A model generated the notes under the pieces. That model did not search any database. It was given only the letters and a program-made list of their open reading frames with translations, and had not been told where the DNA came from. From positions 62,001-126,000 of the forward strand of contig CAJQUW010011017.1 of assembly GCA_907163375.1 (NCBI GenBank): a stretch of DNA of 64,000 nt, written 5' to 3'. The translations under genes and the position numbers were made by a program. Below, piece by piece: positions 57,080 to 64,000 of the stretch (positions are counted from its first letter, which is position 1; every line of letters begins with the position of its first letter). Origin of the DNA: Prostheceraeus crozeri. Lineage: Eukaryota > Platyhelminthes > Polycladida > Euryleptidae.

Positions 57080-58800
57080 CTAATTCACTTCATTCAGGTG
57101 ATTTCTTATGGCAGTTAAGCTGGGTTATGCATCATAATATTGGCTCTTAAGGAATTTGGTACTTAAATTTTTCTGTTATAGCAGTACATTCCAATTTCTG
57201 AAAATACTTATGTTTAAAATTATTAAGTCAATTTCGTTAGTCATATTTGGGTTTCTCCATAATCGTGATTCATTCGGATCCTTCAACCGACTCGCAGTTG
57301 CCAAGAATACACGAAGACTTGCACATTTTGTTATTATTACAATTGAGTTAATTTTTCTTGGAAATTCAGTGATAACTTCACAAAACTTGGTATATTGAGT
57401 TTTATGAAAAACGTAGCTTTAGAATCATGGGTTAGAATCAACTGTACTAACAGCAGATCAAACTCATTAAAAGTTAAACAAGTCGACAACTTAGCCTTAC
57501 TGTCGACTTCCAAACACAATCTAGAGCACCATCATGCGACCAGAAGATCTATCAAGGCAAAGCACTTAACCACCATGTTGTTGTGTTCCCAAAGACGTTG
57601 ATACTATTATATATTTTTCGACGACTTCCTGAGACTTGTGACGAAACTTATAAACAGCCATTGTTATCACAAATCAACTACTCCAGCGAATCTCATTATA
57701 AGTGATGCACGTTGAGCGATGTTCACATTTCTATCTGAAGAGTATCTTTTTAAGAATCGATGCATGCATCTCATGATTTCACGGTCTGTCACAGTTTTCA
57801 CAGAAATGGCTAAGATGAATTGGTTTGTGAGTTATGGCAGAGATGTCAAGTGTTCGGTGTTGAAGGATATGATAGATCGTTTTTTCATTGCTCGTGAGAC
57901 ATCAATGACACTGCACTTGTTGTGCGCCGATTTTTTCCAATGGCGCAGGCACTAGAGTAGCCACAAATCGACGAGTTCTCTGAACAAAAAGCAAATATTC
58001 TCATCCTGCACATGTGGATTTTGTGAATAAAAAAAGTTTAAGTTATAATCAACATCGATATTTATCTTGACTCTTCCCAACCAATAACTTGAAAACATGT
58101 GAATTTGAATGACTAATGTTGGACCGTGATTTGGCAAAGCTGTTCAATACTGTGGTCGAGGCACATCTTAAGGATCAGTTTCTCAGACAAGGCGGTTTTA
58201 TTCTTGACAAGTCGACAACCTTAGCCACGCGTAGTATTCAGTACTTTAACTAACATTGTGACATCGGACTTTTTTTCAACTACATACCGTTTCAGACGCT
58301 GTCCATGGGGATCATTATAGGCCTGGCGTACACGAGTCAATATTTTGGGTTTGAAAATAATGTCCATGAAAGCTTTTAGGAAATTCTGATATAGCTCACA
58401 TGTTGATTCAGAATATGATGTTTTTAAAATCATTCATCAAATGTTTTTGAAAAAATCGATATTTATTGATTTCAATGATTTCTATATATGGTATCTAGAT
58501 CAATATTTGTTGAAAAGAATTGTCCGGATGTTCTATCTTTAATTTCTATAGAAGTAACAAGTCTCGGTGATTCAAAATAATCAATTTTTAGGTTGACATT
58601 TTCTGATTTTAGGTGATTTTCGTTCATACATGTGTGTATTTGCAGTTAACACGCACATTACTGAAATTGTTAACGCCTTTTACATGCGTGAGAGAAGCTT
58701 CATGATTCGGAAAATGTATTTTAAAAGATTATCGTGTTGCTTCAGTGCTATTTGAAATGGCATTTGGCGGATGGCCAGAAGACTTCCCTTTCTCACTCAA
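57080..58800. other. non-coding stretch, with a SINE scrap
   Basis: AT-rich sequence with no supported exon. A scrap at about 57556-57580 (GCAAAGCACTTAACCACCAT) resembles the minus-strand SINE head. I searched here for the next PDCL3 exon and did not find it. Confidence 0.4.
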
Positions 58801-59689
58801 CCTGCGGCCTCAAAGCGGTGAAAGGGTGAAAACGGAGTCGCAATAAGGCTGTGTCGTCTGAAGCTCATGCTTCTTTGGGTTCTACCTTGTCGGAAAGGTT
58901 TAGGCCTATTGTCGGCGGTTTGTGACCGTGCTCCGGCTAACTAACAGGCTCTGGAATATTATTTTTATTTTACTGGTCATTGAATTTATTTATGTTTGAT
59001 TAATTTTTCATTCTTTTTCTCCACGTTTGTTTATTTTAAATGTGTGGTAGGCTTCGGCCGTCCCAATTAACACCACCCCCTGATTTGCGAGATATGAACA
59101 GTCATCAGATGTTTCATGTTGTTGAATCAGGTTTTTGGGCATGGCACTTATTTGGCTCATTTGTGATCGAACTTCCTTCCACTGCTCTCTTTTGCACTTC
59201 CCCATTTGTTGCAGGTTAAGGTGTGACAGATCCAACGTATTCACGGCATACGGGCGTCAGGTAGTTCGAGGGTCCGAACCCACTGGTAATGCTTTGGGAG
59301 GCAGGCCCGGTCAACTGCTCGAAAAAAGGCGGTACAGTTCCACGGACATGCGTGGGTAGCTTTACTGAGGGGTTTAGCCCGTGTAGCTTTATCCGGTTCC
59401 TCTGTGGCCTACCTGACTTGTACCCATTGTTACGGCAAAGGGGTTCTCATTTGGGTTTCTTCAAGCTTTTGCGACATGAACTGTGCCTATAAGTGTCTTT
59501 TTTGCGTATTATTTATTGCAGCTTTGTTGCTATTATTTACGTTTTTCTGATGCCTTCCAATGTTTCTTGTATCACTTTGTTGTACAGTATAATTTTCGTT
59601 TATTTGATTGATATTCTATGAGAAATTATGATAATGAGAAAGACACACAAGAAACGTAGTCAAGCCGTCAAGCTCAAAACCCCTCTCAG
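58801..59689 (+). other. probable 5' region of the LINE at 59.7 kb
   Basis: The sequence becomes richer in G+C and shows no host-like exon. The part from about 59540 to 59689 matches the left flank of the decayed LINE copy at about 43955-44090 (shared GATAATGAGAAAG and nearby words), so the element must extend at least this far left. I infer that the G+C-rich part from about 58840 is its untranslated leader. The exact 5' end is unknown. Confidence 0.4.
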
Positions 59690-62516
59690 ATCAGCTTCAG
59701 CAACGTAAGAGGACTGAGGCCAATTACGACGACATCAACATCTTCCTGCAAGGTAAGTCACCAGATCTTCTAGCCCTGTCGGAAACCAGGTTAGATCCCA
59801 GTGTGTCATCAAGCGACGTTACTCCTGATGGATACATATTTCACCGGATGGATAAAGCACCTTGTCATGGTCTTGGAGTCTATGCCAAGACAAGCCTTCC
59901 CTTGAGAAGGCTTCGAAGCTCAGAGGATCCAAGGCATGAGTATCTTGCCTTCATTGCGCCGCTGCAGAAGACCACTCTTCTTCTATTTTTCCTATACCGC
60001 TCTCCATCAACTAATGCTGATATTTTCAATGTTCTTTCTGACAAGATTGATTATCTTCTACAAGAGTATCCCAGCGCTGAAGTTGCCGTTTTTGGTGACT
60101 TCAACGTGCAGAATGTTGACTGGTTTGTGCACTCACGCACCACCGATCTCTCCGGTCAGGCAGCCCAGGATTTCGCTGTCTCTCACAACCTTAGTCAAAT
60201 TGTCACTTGTCCTACCAGAGTGCCTGACCGAGCTGGGGATACTGGATATCTCCTTGACCTGTTTCTCACCTCAAATCCAACTTGTTTTTCACACAAGGTT
60301 ACTTCTCCCCTCGGCACGTCTGATCACTATGCTATCACAGTTTCTGGCAAACAAATTTGCTCCACATCGTCTGCACCCTTCCATAGAACAGTTTATCAAT
60401 TCTCCAAAGCAGACTGGTGTGGCTTCCGCACTTTTCTTAGTCAAGTTCAAGCTGAGAATTTGATTCTGAGCGAGAACGTCCACAAGTCGGCGCAAGAACT
60501 GACAGAGTGGCTTCAGATAGGGATGTTGGCCTACATTCCACACCGTACTTTCCAAATGAAGCCCCACTCACAAGCTTGGTTTACACCAGAATGTGCAGCT
60601 GCAAGTTGCCAGCGTGACCACTTTTTCCATAAGTATAAGCGTGACAGTAGCGCTGGCAATCTTGAATTGTACAAAACCGCACGTAAACATTGCAAGGAAA
60701 CCATACATCAGGCCAAAAGCCGTTACGCTTTGTATGTACGGAAATCCATTGCTACCCAAAAGCTTGGCTCTAAGACTTCTGGAGGATTTACAACAGTGTC
60801 ACCAATAGGAACAAATCCTCCATCCCAGCACTCCGTCATGCCGAAGTCAGTACTTCTATGGCGACAACCTCAGCATACAAAGCCGAGCTTCTTTGCAAGG
60901 AGTTTGCGAAAATTCGTCATTAGACGATGGAGGTAGAATTCCACCTCCAATTCCCACGCGCACTGATGAGACAATTAGTCCTCCTTCAGTCACAGTCCGA
61001 AACGTCAAAAAGATCATCGCCGGTCTCGATAGCTCTAAGTCTAGTGGACTAGATGGCATCCACTGTCTTCAAGCATCTCTCACCTGAGCTTTCTCCACTT
61101 TTATCTAAACTGTTTAGTAGATGTGTATCCACCGGTGAGTTTCCCTCTTGTTGGAAAGTAGCTTCCGTGGTTCCAGTTCCAAAGAAAGGTTCTGACTCAT
61201 CTCTTCCATCTAGTTACCGTCCTATCAGCCTGCTTCCAATTGCTGGCAAGATTTTTGAAGCAGTGATTAACCAACACATTGTTAACTTCCTTGAAACTCA
61301 GAACAACAGTATCAGAAGAACAGTATGGCTTCAGGCACTCTCGATCAACTGCAGATCTTCTTTCATATGTCACTGAACATGTGAGTCGTGTCCTTGACAG
61401 ACAAGGTGAGACGAGATCAGTTGCCTTGGATATTTCCAAGGCATTCGATAAAGTCTGGCATCAGGGACTCCTTATGAAGCTAAAGTCCTATGGAGTTGCT
61501 GATCAACTCCACAAACTTCTTGCTTCTTTCCTTAGTGACAGGCAGATATCTGTCGTCTTAGATGGACAAAAGTCTTCCACCAAGTCTGTCAATGCAGGAG
61601 TTCCTCAAGGGTCAATTTTGGGACCCATTCTTTTTCTGCTGTACATCAACGACCTCCCAGACTGCCTAGTGAGTAAATTGGTGATGTATGCAGATGACAC
61701 AACACTCATCAATTCCAATGAGCGACTCGCTAAAAACACTCAGCAACGTCAGCAGTTATGCGACGTTCTTAATGAACACTTACGCAGGGTCTCAGAATGG
61801 GGCGCCAATTGGCTTGTTTCCTTCAATCCTTCAAAAACTCAGAGTATTCTGCACTCACGACTTAAAGGAGATGATGAGATCATAGCATTAAGATGTCAGA
61901 TAATAGGATCAGAGAACAAGATTCCATCTCCTTCCTTGGATTGTCGGTTACGAAAGACTTGTCATGGAAACCGTACGTCCAATCCATTAGCAAGCAGGCA
62001 GCTCAACGCATTGGTAGTCTCTATCGTGCCAGCAGCTATCTTTCACCACAGACTGTCTGCTATCTTTACAAGTCCACTATTCGTCCTGTTATGGAGTATT
62101 GTTGTCATCTGTGGGCAGGCGCCCCACAAACGCATCTTAACCTCCTTGAACGGGTTGAGAAACGTGTCAAGAATCTCATGGGTGAAAAACTTGCTAGCAA
62201 GTTGCAGCCGCTCTCCGTCAGACGGGATGTTGCTTCACTCAGTCTCTTCTACAGGTACTATTTCGATAGAAGCAGCTCTGCAGTAAATGAGTGCGTACCC
62301 AAACCTAAGATCTTCTCCAGAAGCACACGCAGAGCTAATGCACTCACATGCTATAATGTGAGCTTAGAACGGGCACGTACTGTGAGTCGCTCGAAAAGCT
62401 TTTTTGTTCGCACGGCACAGCTTTGGAATCAGCTTCCCCAGACCACTTTCCCTGACCAATACAATCTTGATACTTTCAAGAGGCGTGCGAACAGGTTTCT
62501 GATGGGGACAGCTTAA
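59690..62516 (+). mobile_element. Jockey-group LINE, nearly full coding length, frameshifted
   Basis: The coding part runs from the endonuclease start (SFSNVRGLRPNYDD at about 59694) to a stop at 62514-62516. The frame changes near 60880, 61050, 61310 and 61890. Downstream, a T-rich tract at about 62531-62545 marks the 3' region. A decayed relative lies at 43990-45480. The order of endonuclease, reverse transcriptase and C-terminal region without RNase H fits the Jockey superfamily. The exact clade is not certain. I saw no clear target duplication. Confidence 0.8.
59694..62516 (+). pseudogene. LINE endonuclease-reverse transcriptase, four frameshifts
   Basis: The endonuclease has ALSETRLDPS near its start, VFGDFNVQNVDW at about 60089, and GTSDHYAITV at about 60317-60346. 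The reverse transcriptase includes KSSGLDGIHCLQ (about 61039), then after a shift SCWKVASVVPVPKKGSD and SSYRPISLLPIAGKIFE (about 61209-61259). Motif A is LDISKAFDKVWHQ (about 61426), motif B GVPQGSILGPILFLLYIN (about 61599) and motif C MYADDTTLI (about 61685). After the last shift the thumb and C-terminal region continue with [16 protein letters not shown] and [18 protein letters not shown]. The catalytic residues remain, but the shifts disable the gene. Confidence 0.8.
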
Positions 62517-62529
62517 TTAGATTGGAAGA

Positions 62530-63848
62530 TTTTTTTTTTTTAATTTTATTTATTTAAAATAATACAATTTGTTACTTTTCATTGAGTAACCCCTAGCTTC
62601 GTTCATGGCTCATAGCTGTGCTAGGGGTGAAAATTCAGTAAAAAAAAGAGACACATGTGTCGTTCCAGTATGAGTACAGCATATTTCAACCAGAAATAGA
62701 GAAAAGATTGTCATTTCATTGTTACTTGACTTTATAATTAATGCTAATCCATGGCTTCCAAAGATGTTTGTTTGATTTTCATTTAAAAAATATATACGTT
62801 TAGTAATTATTATTATCATTATTATGTGCGGTATACGGAAAACACCATGATTGAACGTTTTGAAAATAACAGGAGCCCAATGACTATCGTTATAAGCTTA
62901 AACCACTGTGCAATATGCCGAGATAGTCGTTGTGCTAAGTGGAGCGACGGTTGTATTGTCGGAACTTCTGAGGAAGTCGTAATACATTACCTCTCAGTTT
63001 ATTTTGATCATTCACCAAAGCAGTCGTTCCTTATTGTAACATGTGTTTTATGACACTCAATGCATTGCATGAGGTGTGCTGTCTGACATCTTGCTGCGCA
63101 ACGCCAACAATTTCAAATATGAATTTGTTAACATTGGAAACATAGAAATATAATGAGAAACTTTATCGACAATGAGAGAATGTTATGTCTTCATGTTCTC
63201 TTAATGTCATCATGTGACGAATGCACCTGTATCCATTAAACATGTGTTCATGCTACTGGTTTCCTCTATACATTATCTTGAATCATCAATGGTTATAGTA
63301 ATATAAAATGCGGAAAACTACTTTTTCAATAGATATCGATCAAGTTGTCATGTATGGAGATCTTTGAAATCAATGAATATCGATTTTTTCTAAACAATCA
63401 GATGAATGACTTGAAAAGAATCTTACTCTGAATCAGCGTGATCATGTAAAACAGCGTGAGCTGATACCATCCATTTTCATGCGCATTTTTCAAACCCAAA
63501 ATGAGAGTATGTGATAGATGGCAATTTTTCGTCTTTTTGATCGTATGTTTATAGTTAGAACGAAGGTTCGCATATTTTCGCTCACAATGCACTGTAGTCG
63601 ATCGATTCATAATGGAAGCTTATTTACTGGCAACTATAGGAGGCTATTTAATGTCGTGAAGCACTGTGAACAAGACGGCATCAGATGATCGAAGCCGTGC
63701 CCTGACCTGGATCAGTGCCTGGGGAAAATGACAGAATTAGTGTCCTGACCCGGGTATCCGGTCGATCCCTAATAACTAAATAATTAACAGCATATGCGGT
63801 AAATAAGATCGATAACTCTCAACTGTATAAAACAAGTTGGGCTTAATG
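62530..63848. other. non-coding stretch
   Basis: AT-rich sequence. No exon is supported, including no recognisable continuation of PDCL3. Confidence 0.4.
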
Positions 63849-63849
63849 T

Positions 63850-64000
63850 GTGGTCTCCGTGGCACAGTGGTTAGGTGATTGGCCTAGAGATCTTTCGGTC
63901 CTGAGATCGAGCCCCGAATGTGTCTTTGGAAGTCGTCAGTAAGGGCATCTGGACTTGAAGTACAGAAACTGCTCCAGATTAAAGTCCAAGCACCGTCCAA
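63850..64000 (+). repeat. tRNA-derived SINE, copy 3, cut by window end
   Basis: The copy begins GTGGTCTCCGTGGCACAGTG. The A box is TGGCACAGTGG at about 63860 and the B box AGATCGAGCCCC at about 63903-63914. The body continues with GGGCATCTGGACTT and ends at the window edge in AAGCACCGTCCAA, about 25 bases short of the end seen in copy 1. Both promoter boxes look usable. Confidence 0.75.

Noticed and set aside
63850-63920. Possible tRNA gene
   Set aside because: A and B boxes are present but no full cloverleaf with matching acceptor stem is seen, and the sequence belongs to a repeated SINE family.
57080-64000. Next PDCL3 exon
   Set aside because: I looked for the thioredoxin-fold continuation after VHIYKPG and found no matching frame with an acceptor; it is probably beyond the window.

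Overview
The window is eukaryotic, AT-rich and dominated by transposable elements, with few host exons. It shows spliced coding exons with GT/AG junctions and matching phases, non-LTR retrotransposons, Penelope-like, hAT, Tc1/mariner and piggyBac-type remnants, tRNA-derived SINEs, and frequent copies of the palindrome TAGGCCTA. This mix suggests a marine or aquatic invertebrate animal. I cannot name the phylum safely; an echinoderm-like or lophotrochozoan source would fit.

Host genes. (1) A phosducin-like protein 2/3 (PDCL3) gene on the + strand is the clearest ortholog. A two-codon first exon (45709-45714), exon 2 (46438-46570) and exon 3 (56164-56398) join in phase into about 124 residues, and the thioredoxin-fold part lies beyond the window or in exons I could not find. 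Its second intron (9.6 kb) has taken in a whole hAT transposon. (2) An intronless seven-transmembrane receptor lies on the - strand (27417-26383). (3) Three - strand exons (6555-6328, 5330-5158, 2551-2378) join with matching phases into 190 residues of a Ser/Asn-rich protein I do not recognise. (4) A probable 3' gene end lies on the - strand (38609-38036). Other possible exons are listed with low confidence.

Mobile elements, left to right: SINE copies (3632-3809, 5461-5615, and 63850 to the window end); a Penelope-like fragment with GIY-YIG endonuclease (11700-12435); hAT element 1 (13170-17663, AACTAA duplication); a piggyBac-type end (about 19981-20056); a non-autonomous DNA transposon with GGG...CCC ends and a 4-bp duplication (20655-22370), full of a TTACGTCCATAACG-like motif; an RTE-type fragment (about 22388-22530); a decayed Tc1/mariner transposase (23130-24115); a hAT-type MITE with (ACTCCG)n arms and an exact 8-bp duplication (29056-29841); a large fold-back element (about 30160-31330); a 5'-truncated LINE with one internal stop (about 32581-35158); small palindromic elements (37285-37378, 40571-40809, 55753-56078); a decayed LINE copy (about 43990-45480); hAT element 2 (47050-52147, TCTATC duplication) carrying a nested LINE; a piggyBac-like composite (53875-55491) with Penelope-like remains; a retroposon flanked by a 40-bp duplication (56641-57037); and a long frameshifted LINE (about 59690-62516).

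The most interesting patterns are: two related hAT elements that share CAGGG ends and 6-bp duplications; an open reading frame that fuses hAT transposase to a reverse-transcriptase tail; a palindromic element with a Penelope-like end motif and a 14-bp duplication; and the dispersed motif inside the 20.7-22.4 kb element. No single unambiguous new system was seen.
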